DNA of 64,000 nucleotides from contig JAGTTD010000018.1 in the NCBI GenBank assembly GCA_018398585.1, positions 10,175,501 to 10,239,500 of the forward strand. Direction: 5' to 3'. The notes below the pieces were generated by a model. It ran no database searches, was not told the DNA's origin, and saw only the letters and a list, made by a program, of their open reading frames with translations. Each line of letters begins with the position of its first letter. The stretch's first letter is position 1. The DNA is from Simmondsia chinensis. Its lineage: Eukaryota; Streptophyta; Magnoliopsida; Caryophyllales; Simmondsiaceae. Made by a program: the position numbers and the translations under genes. Below are positions 21,441 to 33,341 of this stretch, piece after piece.

Positions 21441-23070
21441 AAAGAAATGTAAATATCTAGAAATTAGGTAACAAAATATGGACGAATGATACTAGTTTTC
21501 CTAAATAAGCACAATGTTCACACTTTAAGCACGAGGTGGCATTTTTAAGCACGAGGTGGTATTTTAAGCACGAGGCGCTGCCCAAAGTAGGTGAATCAGC
21601 TCAAGGTGGCACTTTTAAGCACAAGATGGCATCCAATGCTGGTGAATCAGCAAAAGGTGGCCCCATAAGCACGATGTGGCGTCTGATGCATGTAAACTAA
21701 GCATGAGGTGGCAACACCTAAGTAGGAGGTGTCAACCACCAGTAAGAGGTGGCAACTACAAAGTATGAGGTGGCACAAAACCCAGCAGCCTAATCTTTCT
21801 CCCATCCCTTCAGATTTCCTTAGGGTTGAAGAACCCTCAAGTATAAATAGGGGTGAAAAGTGAGTAGTTCAAACCAACTTCAAACAAAAAATTCATAAGA
21901 AAACAAGAAAAAAATCATGAGTATTTTGGTGTGTAAAAAGATCCCAACAAAGAGTAATAGCAACAAGGTAAGTAAATTATCATCAATCTCTTGTAATTAA
22001 GCTTTATTTTTGCATCTACTGTGTTTTATTTAAAATTCTGCTAGAGTAGTTAGTTTGCTTATAATATGATTAAATTGTCATTTTTGATGGAGGTATTTGA
22101 TGAAGTAAGCATTAGATTGATATATGAATGTGTTCAGAGCGTAAAAATATTATTTGCATTAGATTTAAAAGAAAAACCTTACTAGGGCAAGAGATTGAAT
22201 TAATGCTAAATAAAAATGAATTTTAAGCTTTGTTTTGATGAAATTACCCAAATGACCTACTTGATGTAATCTAAAACAAAATTAGTATGAAATTTCTCTA
22301 ATTTCATAAACGAGAGTGTTTTATGTTGAAAGATGCTGGTTTGGGCAAAATTGTATGAGTTTTGAAAGTAAGTTACTTGAAATTTGAAATAATGTTGGAA
22401 AATGTTGAGTTTTATATCTGTTGAGTTGGAAGCATATGAAAAATAACCATGGTATGTTAAGAGCTGTTTTGGAATGATAGTACATGTTGCAGACATTGGT
22501 GGAGAGGTTGACCACCTAACTTAAATGTTAGGAGAGGTGTTGCTGTGCACTGTGGTGTTAAATGTTCCGGAACAATAATTTGGCTATGTATATGGTGTGA
22601 AAGTCAACCGACTCAAAGGAAATGACTACCCTCCTTCTAAATCATTTGATTGAGAAATTGTTTGTACAGAAAGATAGAATGAGTTTTTTTGTAATACCAT
22701 GGTTAAATTAGTTTTATTGTTGATGATGATTTTTTTTATTGAGCTTTTAGCTCACTCGTTTTGTGTCTTTCTTAAATGTTCCAGACATTACTTGAAGATG
22801 GACCATGGGGTGCTAGATAGACTTACACAAATTTTAGGAATTTTGTGTTGAAAGAGACTTAGTTTCCCTTCCTTTTGTACAAGAATATAAGAAGTTTCTT
22901 TTGTTTAAATTGTACTAGTTTGTAATGAAAGTTACCATATATATATAATTTCAGGATACTTCAATCAGGACTAAATATTTTATTACTTGAGCTAAGTTTA
23001 GAAAGCCTTGTAGGTTCTAAACGTGCCTACAGTGTGTAACCCTCAAATCTAGATGATTTGAGGTGTTACA
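21441..23070 (-). repeat. inverted arm 2, LTR-like
   Basis: On the minus strand it starts TGTAACACCTC at 23070. It carries the same tandem as arm 1 in reverse (TAAGCACGAGGTGGCA units, about 21515-21775) and a plus-strand TATAAATAGG at 21842-21851. It lacks the last about 145 bp present in arm 1, but a matching piece in the same orientation stands at 18830-18696. Confidence 0.75.
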
Positions 23071-23489
23071 CTCTTGCTCGGTGGGGGTGCGGTTTATTGG
23101 GGTTCTAAGAAACAGACGTGTATTTTTGATTCCACTATGTGGCGGAGTTTATAGCTCTTGTTTCTGAGGAAAAAGAAGCCAAGTGGTTAAAGGATCTCTT
23201 GTATGAAATTCTTTTGTGGCCTGAGTCAATCTCACCGATCTCTAGCCATTGTGATAGTCAGGCTACGTTCTCAAAAGTGTTTAGTGAGGTGTATAACGGA
23301 AAGACCAGAGACATTGGTATAAGACATAGTCTAGTGAGACAACTTATTCGAGAAGATGTCGTCATTGCAGGCTTTGTGAGAAAGAGTCAGAATCTAGCGG
23401 ATTCGTTTACGAAAGGCCTAGCTAGAGACCTGGTTCTGAAAACAAGTGAAGGGATGGGGTTGAAACCTGTCAATTTAAGTTGCCCATGA
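23071..23489 (+). pseudogene. copia B RNase H, 3' part
   Basis: Resumes directly after insertion C with LLGGGAVYWGSKKQTCIF-like reading. The frame from 23139 has EFIALVSEEKEAKWLKDLL, HCDSQATF (catalytic Asp region) and RHSLVRQLIREDVVI, then FVRKSQNLADSFTKGL, the usual copia C-terminal end, and stops at 23487-23489. A frameshift separates 23138 from 23139. The untranslated part to 24060 ends in the purine tract of the 3' LTR. Confidence 0.8.
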
Positions 23490-24060
23490 TGGACCCTCAA
23501 CTTGAAGCTTGGTACAATGCCAGGTCTCGGGTTTAATGAGAGAGATCTGTCATCCGTGTGACTGTAAGCACTAAAAGAGAATTTTAGATCCCGTGTGTGA
23601 AGTGCTTGGCAACTTGCGATAGAGATATTAAGAGGATGAGCTTATGCTCTTAATGGACTCGAGTACATATTATTATTGGATGTCGAGTCACAAGGACATG
23701 ATCAACAGGGTTCACCTTAGTGAGTGTGAAGTTTGGCTGCTTCAAGGAGTGATTTTTGACAATGGGTTTGGCTCTGAAAGACTCACGAAGGGTACAAGAA
23801 ATAAGGTCTGAATTGTGTTGATCTAGGAGTTGTAGGGTGTGTGTGGGGAGTAAGCCTTGTGTGTGGAGATGTATTCAGTTAGTGAAATGGGATGTATGGC
23901 TCAAAGCTTGGTCTACCATTTTCATTCCGATTAACTGTAACGTGTCTTCACTAGGTGAGGGTTCAATCGAAAGACACCCTCATTGATGCACAATAAGGCT
24001 TCCTTTCATTTTGAGATGTTGTAGTATGAGAATGATTGTATTTTAAAAACAGTAGGGGAA

Positions 24061-24750
24061 TGTTGATGTATTTTTAAAATAAGTGAAATTGATAAAGTGT
24101 TTGAGAAGTATTCCATAATTGTTTTGATTGTATTTGACTCATATAGGGTGTGCGTTGATACACAGGTACCATGTGTTAATACACAATCCTGCAGAACCAA
24201 TCTAAAGCTTTTGTGTGTTAACACATAGATCTTACAGAACAGCCCTCGGGGGTCTGTGTGTTGACATAGATCTTATAGAAAGGTGTGTGTGTTAAAGTGA
24301 GTGTCGACACTCACTTTGACACGCAGAATTGCAGTGGGCTGTATGTCGACCTGTGTGTCGACACACAGCTTTGATATACAAGGCAGTTTTAACTGTTACT
24401 TTGCGCGGTTAATTCTAGTTTTTGGCAGTTTGTTTTGGGATAATTATGGGACGTCTTCTAAGCCTTGTTTATATATATGCTCCCCCTTTGATGTTTAAAG
24501 AAGACACATGAAAAAGATTTGCATGAGAGACTTGTGAAAGATCAAAAGAAAAGAATTGTGAAAGTTCTTGAAAAACTCATTCTCTTACATCTCTTCTATT
24601 CTTCCCTACACACTCTCACTTAATCTTTGTGGTCGTCATTGTATCCTCGAGACTATTTTGTTATGTCGTGATAAGTCTTAAGGAAAGTGATAACATAGCC
24701 TCGACACCTGAGATCTTTGGTTACCCATTTGCAAGGAGTTTGTACCAACA
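24061..24750 (+). repeat. 3' LTR of copia B
   Basis: 690 bp, TGTTGATG...GTACCAACA with TG/CA ends, preceded by GTAGGGGAA (24052-24060). It aligns over its whole length to 14935-15676 except for the TA run and small indels. Confidence 0.85.
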
Positions 24751-25039
24751 TATGTTCATTTGTAAGAATAAATTAATTTTGACATGTCTCATTACTAAGG
24801 GTTGGACATGTTCCACCATTATCTAAAACTTACTGTTATAACATGGTTATTTAAAATATTTTGTCATATCACTCTTATAGTTTCTTTTGTAATTAAATTT
24901 ATTTTATATTTGAATTTGAATTGTGGAAATTCATGTCCAGCAGATGGTGTAACAAAATTAGGTGTTTGAAATTTAATTAAAAGCTTCAATTAATTAAAAG
25001 CTTCAGAAGTACACATATTATGTTTCCTTGAGGACAAAA

Positions 25040-26244
25040 ATTTTTCACAGGTGAGGCTCTGTTTTATAGAAGGTCACATAAAATCTTAATTAGTTTTTGA
25101 GATACCTCGAAATGTTAACCAGAAGTTAACGGGCCTAGGATTTTATTTTATGGCATTACTATTTGGGTAATCCGTCTTGCACAACCGTTGAAGAAACTAA
25201 AGATTGTTATATAAGATGAAACATCATGTGCTGCTTATGATCAAGGCAAAAAGATTATTAGGTCATCCCCAATTGAGAAAGAATGCGAAAAGGGATATAT
25301 GTGGCCCAATTATTTCGTCATGTAGACCTATTCGATATTTTATGGTATCAATAGAGGCCTCAACCCATTGGTCATATGATCATGGACCTTGTGATGTGGC
25401 ATTTGTGAAACTACTTACATAAATGATCCGACTATGAGTTCAAGTCTTGGATTATGTGATGTGATAATGCAGGAGAATAAATTTAATGATTATTGTATGT
25501 CAATTGGGATGACAATTGACTGCCATATATCCCGCACACAGACAAAAAATGGTCTTGCAGAATTTTCGATAAAACGCTTGTAGTGAATGGCTAGATCATT
25601 ATTATTGCCTACTTTAACACTTTAACATTGGTACATGCTATGATATATATTAATGCACTAATTCATACTAGACCAATTATTATTATAGATCTCCCTAGTA
25701 TAACTTGTTTTTGACTAGAACCAAATATATAGATCATATATGAATTTTGGTTATATAATGTATGTCCCACTTACTCCACCTCAATACTAAACCATGGATT
25801 CAAACAAGGGACTTGTAATTTATGTCAACAATAAAATATATGGAGATGTTAACCGGAAACATTTTACAGCATAGTTTGCTGATTGTAAATTTGACAAAAC
25901 ATGGCTTCCAGAATAAGGAGAAAAACGAAAGTTAGAAAATGAGAATTTACGTGGAATGCATCATCAAATCAGAAGTTCATAAAATTGTTCACATTTAAAA
26001 TGTTGCAAGCTAATTGTCAGATTCGTTCACTAATGCAATGTTCCTACTCGAATTGATACCCAATCAAGCGATATTCTAATGCATTGACAAATGCATCCAT
26101 TGCACGCTAGAAGCATGGTAGACATATCGGTTTAAAAGATTTAAATCTAAGAAAGAAAAATGAGCAATAGAAAAAGATCAGTCCCTCTATTATAAAATTC
26201 TTGAAGAGAAAAACTCCGCAAAGATAATAGTACAAAGATGATGT
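25040..26244 (+). pseudogene. copia A integrase and linker, broken
   Basis: GHPQLRKNAKRDICGPI (from about 25261), then RPIRYFMVSIEASTHWSYD (integrase core with Asp replaced by Glu), DNAGEI, NDYCMSIGMTIDCHISRTQT and QKNGLAEF, and VYVPLTPP near 25766. The later part carries a degraded version of the Lys/Arg-rich linker before RT. Many stops and frameshifts. It ends at the GATGT target site of gypsy D. Confidence 0.7.
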
Positions 26245-26597
26245 TGTCATGATTGGAGCTTGTTTAGAAGGATTTTTAGCATTTTCTATTCAAATAAGCA
26301 TTTTGGGTGGGAAAGATGGTTTTGGTAGTTAATTGCTTGTCTCTTGCTCGAGTCAATTTTGGTAGATGTGTTCCTTTAAGTCGGCTAAGGGAATGTCTTG
26401 ATCCAATGTATTGTTCTTGTTCTTGTATTAGTATAAGTAGGAGATACTCATATAAGAAAATATTCATTGAATGATAAATCAAAAGCCTTCTCTTCTCATC
26501 TAAACTCTCTCTCTATTTCTCATCTCCCTTCACTTCTTTCTCATCTCATAGTCTTGATTGCCTAGGTTATGATCAAGATTCATCTTGATTCATAATA
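26245..26597 (+). repeat. 5' LTR of gypsy D
   Basis: 353 bp. Its 3' partner is 46440-46790. The two differ at many scattered sites, mostly transitions by eye, so the insertion is not recent. A TATA-like AGTATAAGTAGG lies near 26430. Confidence 0.88.
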
Positions 26598-26615
26598 ATT
26601 GGTATTAGAGCTTGA
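26598..26615 (+). promoter_or_regulatory. primer binding site of gypsy D
   Basis: ATTGGTATTAGAGCTTGA begins directly at the LTR end. It resembles the initiator-methionine tRNA primer site (TGGTATCAGAGC) with one change. Confidence 0.75.
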
Positions 26616-26765
26616 GTAATTGCATACGATCGAGTTAAAATTGCTTCAATTTGATTGAATTACATCAATCAAGCTTATCCGTTGCTGATTCCTTGCTCGA
26701 GTGTTCAACTGCTTTGATCTTGTGATTGTTGTGCAATCTGGCTAGATGCAAGAAGTCAGTACCAA

Positions 26766-27856
26766 TGGCAGGAGGTGTAACTACATGAGCTAATGCAACT
26801 GCCAATGCTGCTGCTAATGCTAGTAATAATGCCGCTACATATGCTGCTGCAGTTGCTGGAGGTGATGCAGGCACCAATCAAGGTGATCAGTTTGATCGAT
26901 TGTGGAATCAAATGCAAAATATAATGGCAATGTTTTAGCAAGGCATGGATCAGAAGTTTGAAATACAATCTCAGTAGATCATAGGCTTACAGCAGCAAAT
27001 TCAGTGATAGAATCAACCTGTTAGAGAAGGTGTTCTCTCAGCAGTAAGCCAGCAAGTCAGACCTCCTGAAACCACACCTCCTGATCCTACTCCTCCAGCA
27101 GCAACTATTGATAGTGGAGAGGGAGTATCAGCTGCAAGAGGATCTAGATTTAGGCAACCACGAGTGAAATTAGAGGACTTTGATGGAACAATGCCATAGT
27201 CTTAGGTGAGAAAATGTGAAAGATACTTTGGTTTCTATAACATAGTTGAGACTAAGAAAGTAGAGTTAGCTGTTGTGTACGTCTATGGAGACTTGGAAGT
27301 ATGGTTTTACAGCTTAATTCGTAGCTATCCTTCAATTACATGGCCTGAATTTGTGGAGGAGCTTTGTGAGAGGTACGGAGATGAAGACATGAGTGATGTT
27401 GTGGATTTCTTCAATAAGGTAGCACAAGTATCAATCATTAAAGAATACATGACAAGATTTGAGAATCTAAAGGCAAGAATGATGACAGTAAATCCAGGGA
27501 CTACTAAGGCTTATTATGTCTCGAGATTTATTAGTGGACTTAAGCCTAAAATCAAGAACTTGGTTAAGGCATTGGATCCTTCAACTTCGTCTCAAGCTTA
27601 TTCAAAAGCTAGAAGGATTGAGAGCACTGTTTTGGCTACACCTGATGTCCAGAGAGCTAGGAATGCACCAATTGGAGCTGCTTCATCCAGATCTTTTCTA
27701 GCTAACAATAGACCTTTGAGTTTGGAGGAGAAGAAGGCTCAGAGGCTGTGTTTGAAGTGCAATCAGCAATATTTCTTTGTCCATAAATGTGATCCTACGC
27801 ACCTCATGTTAGTTTCTGGAGTGTATGCTGCTGAAACTAAATGGAATTGGAGCTAA
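26766..27856 (+). pseudogene. gypsy D gag
   Basis: Starts MAGGV and has an Ala/Asn-rich N-terminus, with stops at about 26787, 26937, 26975, 27007 and 27199. From 27206 it is open for 216 codons: the capsid core with LEVWFYSLIRSYPSITWPEF and SIIKEYMTRFENLKARM, then FISGLKPKI, and at the end LCLKCNQQYFFVHKC, a diverged zinc knuckle of the CxxC...HxxxC kind. The stop at 27856 cuts off the usual continuation into protease. Confidence 0.8.
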
Positions 27857-28550
27857 TTTTGGAGAGCAGGAAGAGGAGAAGTGTGAGGAGACAGATGAAG
27901 ATGAGATTAAGATTTTAGTTAAAGCATTAACTGGGAATGGCTCATATAATACAATAAGAATTAAGACTAAAGGCCTTATTGATACTAATGGACAGTGAAA
28001 GTACACATAGTTTCTTAGATCCCAAGATTATGAGATCAGTGGGGCATGAAATGATCATGAGCAATCGCTTGGCTGTTACTGTGGCAGATGGCAACTTAAT
28101 TTTAACACAAACCAAATGTAGAAACTTCAATTTGTAGATGCAAGGCCACAGTTTTGAATATGATTTTAGAGTATTAAGATTGGGAGGTTGTGACATGGTC
28201 TTCGGAGTTGATTGGATGAAGACCATTAGCCCATTGCTCTTTAATTTTGCCCAATTAACTATGTCATTTGAAAGAGGAGGGCAGAATGTTAAGTTGTAAG
28301 GCATTATGGAGCAGGGTCAGCTATAGATTATGAGGGCAAGAGGTTGCAAGGCATGCTTAAGAAAGGGACTTATCAGTGGGTAGGACAATTGAATTCCATC
28401 AACATTGTTCCAGAGAAGGTTCAGGTGAATTCCACCCCTGCTATTGATTCCTTACTGCAATAGTATAGTGATTTGTTTGAGCAGCCAGACTCTTTTCCAC
28501 CAAGGAGAGCATTAGATCGTGCTATTCCTTTGACATGAGGCTCTAATCCT
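27857..28550 (+). pseudogene. gypsy D protease region, heavily broken
   Basis: Only short open pieces remain: LIDTNGQ followed by STHSFLDPKI (about 27970-28027), the degraded protease active site where D-S/T-G would be expected, and LGGCDMVFGVDWMKTISPLL (about 28178-28237), the conserved GxDWL-like protease end. The linker to RT follows, with PPRRALDRAIPLT near 28500. Confidence 0.65.
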
Positions 28551-30050
28551 GTGAATCTTCATCCTTACAAGTATCCTCACTCCCAAAAGAGTGAGATTGA
28601 GAGGCAAGTGGAGAAGTTATTAAAGACTAAGTTCATCAGGCACAGTCATAGCCCCTTTGCTTCCCCGGTGATCTTGGTTAAAAAGAAGGATGGAACATCC
28701 CGAATGTGTATTGATTATCATCAGTTGAATTCTCTCACAGTCAATGATAAGTTTCCAATCCCAATCATTGACAATCTTTTGGATGAGATATATGGATCCA
28801 AGTATTTCTACAAACTTGATTTGCGGTAAGGCTATTATTAGATTCGAGTACAAGACTAGGACATTCACAAAACTACTTTCAGAACACACCATGGACATTA
28901 TGAGTTTGTGGTGATGCCGTTTGGATTATCCAATGCTCCGGCCACTTTCCAAGTTTTGATGAACTCAGTGTTCAGGCCTTACTTGAGGAAGATTGTTCTT
29001 ATATTCTTCGATGACATCTTGGTCTACAATCCTTCCTTGCAAGAACATGTAGCGCATCTTGAATTGGTGTTCCATATTATGAGGCAGCACAAGCTCTTTG
29101 CCAAACTCTCCCAGTGTTCATTTGCCAGAACTCAAGCGGAGTACCTAGGCCATGTTAGGTAGTAATGTTATATCAGAAGGGGGAGTGGCTACTGTTCCGA
29201 GCAAAGTGCAAGTTATGAAGGACTGGCCAGAATTAAAGACTCTTAAGCAGCTGAGAGGATTTCCTGGTTTGACAGGCTACTACCGCAAATTCATAGCTGG
29301 TTATGGGATGACTACCAAACCATTGACAGATTTGCTCAAGAAAGAAGCCTTCCTTTGGAGCGACTTGGCAAAGGAAGCATTTGAGCAATTGAAGATTGCC
29401 ACCATCTCCGCACCAAATTTGGATATGCCAGATTTCAATTTGCCTTTTGTGTTCGAAATGGATGCTTGTAGCAAGGGAATTGGAGCAGTACTATCACAAA
29501 ATGGAAGGCCATTGGCTTATCTCAGTCAAGCCTTGAGTCCCAAGGATCAAGGTTTGTCAATTTATGAGACAGAGCACATTGTAATCTTGCTAGCTGTTCA
29601 AAAGTGAAGGCATTATCTGGAAGGACACCATTTCATAATCAAAATTGATCATTAAACTCTCAAATACTTGCTTGAACGAAAGATTACTACAAGAGTTCAA
29701 AGGAAGGGCCTTATGAAGATGTTAGGATTGGACTATGCCATTGAGTACCGAAGGGGGGCAGATAATTCAGCAGCTGATGCACTTTCAAGAAGGCCAGAAG
29801 ATCTTGAGGATGCTTCATGTGCTGCTCTTTCCCAAGTTGTGCCCCTGTGGATGGATTATGAGATCACTGTTAGCAGCGGGGTCATTCGAGTTAAAGGGAA
29901 GGTCTACATTGGAAGAGGGACTGAATTGAGGAAGCAAGTCATTGTGGCTTCTCATGATTCACCTTGGGGAGGACATTCTGGGATTGAAGGGACATATCAA
30001 AGAGTAAAGTAGTATTTTCACTGGGCTTGTTTGAAGAAGGAAGTGCAGGA
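28551..30050 (+). pseudogene. gypsy D reverse transcriptase, RNase H and integrase start
   Basis: RT: MNLHPYKYPHSQKSEIERQ, then SPFASPVILVKKKDGTSRMC, KYFYKLDLR, a stop at 28827-28829, then MPFGLSNAPATFQVLMN and the catalytic FFDDILVYN with both Asp residues (about 29011). A 10-15 bp insertion near 29155 shifts the frame. RNase H (29152-29607): YYRKFI, FEMDACSKGIGAVLSQNGRP and YETEH. The tail to 30012 has ADNSAADALSRRPED and GHSGIEGTYQRVK, the integrase H2C2 zinc part. It ends where element E enters after QEF. Confidence 0.82.
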
Positions 30051-30053
30051 ATT

Positions 30054-33000
30054 TGTTGAATGTAAAATTTTCACAACTTTAATATTCATACTCATGTTTG
30101 ATAGTCACATGTTATGAGTCAATTTTAATTTGTTGTAAGTAGGCCCATACAAATTGAAATACAATTAAGTATAAAATGAGCTCAAAATCATGTTATGACA
30201 AGTTAAAGTGGGCTCAAATTATATCTAGGTTTCATGGTAGTACAGCCCAAAAAGAAAACCAAAAAAAAAAAAGAGAAGGCAATAGTCTATGTATCTAATT
30301 TAAAAAGGAAAAAAAGGAAGAAAATGATCAAAACTACATGAAAAAAAGAAGCGGGAATTCATGTAATGCATAACCCCCAAAAATTAGGAAAGTGGGGAGT
30401 GAAAGAGGTTACTTCAAATATGTCTATAAATTAATATCAAACCATTAAAAAAAAGGGGGAGAAGAAAAAAAAATTCAGATAAAAAAAATTGTGGGAGAGA
30501 GAGAGAAAGGGAAAAGAGGAAGAAGAAAAAGAAGAAGAAGAAGAAAAAAAGAAAAAAAAAATAGAAAGTAGAGTCCACAAAAAAATTTGAGCAAGAGAGA
30601 GAAAGAACGAGAGAGGAAGGGATAAAAAAGAAAAAGATTTGAACAAAAAAAAATTGTTCATACAAAAATTTGCAAGAAGTCCGAGGTATTGCTACAACGA
30701 TATTTAATTCCTTGTAATCGTCTTCTATTGTCTTACTCTCAATTATGTTTTCTCCACTTCCAAATTTTTACTTTCTTTACCTCCCAACTCAAATTGGTTT
30801 TACTCTCTTCTAAACAAAATTGTGAATTTCCTTTTTTTTTTTCTGATGGAATTCAACAAAAAGAATTCATAGCTTTCTAATTTATAAAAAAAGATTTAAT
30901 TGTTCTTCAAAATTTCTATAGTCCATTAAAAAAAAATAATCAGTGAGTTAGATTTAAAAAAAAAAGGAAGCAATGAAGAAGGAAAAAGAAGGAGAGAAGA
31001 CAGAGACAGAGTAGAAGTTTAAAAAATTAAATAAATAAATAATTTTTTGCTTGCTTGTATCAAATTCGTTTTTTAAAAAAAAACCTCAAGTGAGATTCAA
31101 ACAAAAATTTCTAGTCCCTCTTAAATTTTAAAGTGTTTTTGACCTACAGTGGGTTGAAAAATCCTATGTGGAAGTGTTTAACCTACGATGGATGAAAAAT
31201 CCTATGTCGGGCAGCCTGAAAGGGTAGTAAATTTTAACCCACAGTGGATTAAAAAATCCTACGTGGGGTTGTTTAACCCATGATGGATTAAAAAATCTTA
31301 CGTGAGGGTGGCCCGAAAGGGTAGCAAATTTTAACCCACGGTGGATTGAAAAACCCAACATGGGGGTGTTTAATCCACGACGGCTTTAAAATATCCTACA
31401 TGGGGGTGTTCAAAGAAATTTATAATTGATTTCGACCAATGACGAAGTTTCAAAAAAATTGTTTTTTTAGTCGAGTTTAGCTCCAATTAAACTCCTCCGG
31501 ATCCGTGAAATTCGTTTAACAATTCTATAAATACTTTCATATTTTTCTTTAACAAAAAAAATTAAATGAAAAAAGGGAGGGAGAGGTATTGCTATACCAT
31601 TTCCCCTCACCTAATTTTTTTTAAAAAGAAAAGAAAAGGAAAAAAAAGGATAGAGAGAAAAAACAATAAGAAATGAAACAAAAGAATTTTTCAAAAAAAA
31701 AAAGAGCAGAAAAAAAATAATTTTCTTTCCCGGATTGAAAGCTTCAAATTTTTAAAAAAGTACTAAAACTCGATGTTCTATTTTTAAGAATTACATTGAC
31801 TTGATCCCAAAAAGGGTATGTAGGAAACCCGAAATAAAATGGTGGGTGCAGTCTCAATTAACAATATCAAATTTGAAATGCCAGACTCAGGTGGTTTGAG
31901 GATAACCTAAAATTAAGGTTGATTTGATCAGGGTACAAAATAACAAAAATGAAAGACCTCAAGCTCGAAATCCAAATGAATATTGAAAGACAGAAATATA
32001 AATGTGTTGGAATGAAGTGGGATCCGGCACTCAAAATAAAATTTAAATATAAGTGGAACTACGAACGGCTTGATCCCCTAAAAAGGTGTGTAGCCAACCT
32101 ATTTCGGGTGCAGCCCAAATGATAAAATAAATTCCTTTTCTCTTCTCTCGTGGGATTAATATTAAGTGAATGGTCTAATTAGTTGACCCGATTTGATTTG
32201 ACTCGGGTAACCTAAACTAAATGACTTCCATGCCAATCCTAAACCCAAATCAAATTTTATTTTGTACCCGAATCCAAAATTAATGTTATCGAGCTCAAAT
32301 TCAAATTCAAAATAACCTAAACCTCAAATTGACTTCTTTGTCACACTCAAACCTAAATTGACTCCCATGTCACGTTCAAACCTAAATTGACTTCCTTGTC
32401 ATACTTAAACCCAACTTTATGTCAAATCTAAATCTAAAGAGTTTCCATGCCAAACCAAATTTGTAAGACAAGCTCACTTCTATGTCAAGTCCAAATTTAA
32501 AGTAAATTCCACGTCAATTTCAAATCCTAAATACAAAAACTAAGTCAAGATGTCTTCCAAATTAAACTCAAATTTAAATGACATTTCTGTCAATCTTAAG
32601 TCCGAGTCAAAACCCAAATCCAAATTAATTCAAAGTCAAACCCTAATCTAGATAAGTTCCAAGACAAACTCCAATTCAAATGGATTCCAAGTCAAACCCG
32701 ATATAAAATGGCTTCCCAGTCAAACTGAAACTCGAGACTACTTTTAAATCTAACAAACGAAGATCCAAATCACTTCCCACCCAAGTCAAAAATGTGCAAA
32801 TTTTCAAACTAAGTCCAAACTCCCAAGTCCAAGCTAAACCAAAACCAAATCAAATCCAACATGATTTCCAAGTCAAACCTAAACCCAATCCAAAGAGACT
32901 TCCAAGTCAAACATAAATCCAAACTACTTTTTTGAGTCAAACCTAAGTACAAATGACTCCTAAGCCAAGACTAAACCCAAACAACCTTCATGTTGAACCT

Positions 33001-33245
33001 TCCAAAATACAAATAAACCTAAAACGTCTCCTATAGACTTAAATTAACTAATCGTCTAGTCACCTAGTCGATTGAGTTAAACATAAATACATCATCAGTC
33101 GGAATCAAAGGGTATTCTCTTAAGGGAGATGTAATTAAGGGTGTACATCACCTTGAATAGGGTCGTTTCCTAAATTAATAAAACCTATATACACCTCGTA
33201 TATAGAAAAATTCATGTTTTGCAAATTTCATATTTTTGCTCAATA
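30054..33245 (+). repeat. 5' LTR of E
   Basis: 3,192 bp. A- and purine-rich at 30240-30660, then a six-unit tandem at 31141-31410 (CCCACGGTGGATTGAAAAAT type), A-rich sequence, and a long degenerate tandem of CTAAATTGACTTCCATGTCA-like units at about 32210-33020. Purine-rich stretches create Phe/Leu/Ser-rich minus frames (for example 30665-30414) that are not genes. Confidence 0.85.
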
Positions 33246-33271
33246 TAATTTTTGGCATGCTCGGTGGGACC
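33246..33271 (+). promoter_or_regulatory. primer binding site region of E
   Basis: TAATTTTTGGCATGCTCGGT directly after the LTR, of the TTTGGCA-CGCTCGGTGGGAC form often seen after Tat-group LTRs. Confidence 0.6.
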
Positions 33272-33341
33272 CTATTCTCCTTTTCATCTCCGATTGAACT
33301 CTACTTTTCGCTAGCTACTAGTGTGGTGCTATGCAGAAACA

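Larger units (their letters stand above)
18696..23070. mobile_element. insertion C: inverted pair of long LTRs inside copia B RNase H
   Basis: Starts TGTCATGG and ends GTGTTACA, flanked by TTCTT (18691-18695) and CTCTT (23071-23075). Removing it with one flank copy resumes the copia RNase H frame without a shift. Inside, 19428-21120 and 21441-23070 are inverted copies of one LTR-like sequence. A further piece at 18696-18830 is inverted relative to 21122-21265. PBS-like sequence (AGTGATATCCGAGCC, 21266-21280) follows a TGTGACA end, and a purine-rich stretch with GGGTGGGGGAGAT (minus strand, about 18946-18959) stands before a TGTCACGG start. No gag-pol is present. The build-up order is not resolved. 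Confidence 0.7.
14935..24750 (+). mobile_element. Ty1-copia element B, complete borders, with insertion C
   Basis: Two LTRs in the same orientation (14935-15676 and 24061-24750) start TGTTAATG/TGTTGATG and end GTACCAAGA/GTACCAACA. A purine tract, GTAGGGGAA, precedes the 3' LTR. Flanks TATAT (14930-14934) and TATGT (24751-24755) differ by one base. The internal region reads gag, protease, integrase, a deleted RT, then RNase H, interrupted by the 4.4 kb insertion C. It lies inside copia A between gag and integrase. Confidence 0.85.

Noticed and set aside
21436..21448. Purine tract defining 21449-23070 as an ordinary 3' LTR
   Set aside because: Part of this purine-rich stretch (AAAGAAA) is also shared by arm 1 in inverted form, so it seems to belong to the LTR itself; the orientation from this signal alone is not safe.
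26756..26968. Minus-strand Ala/Ser-rich frames
   Set aside because: Antisense of the Ala/Asn-rich gag N-terminus of gypsy D.
30414..30665. Phe/Leu/Ser-rich minus frames, also at 42278-42540
   Set aside because: Shadow of purine-rich, low-complexity LTR sequence of element E; present in both LTRs with changed frames.
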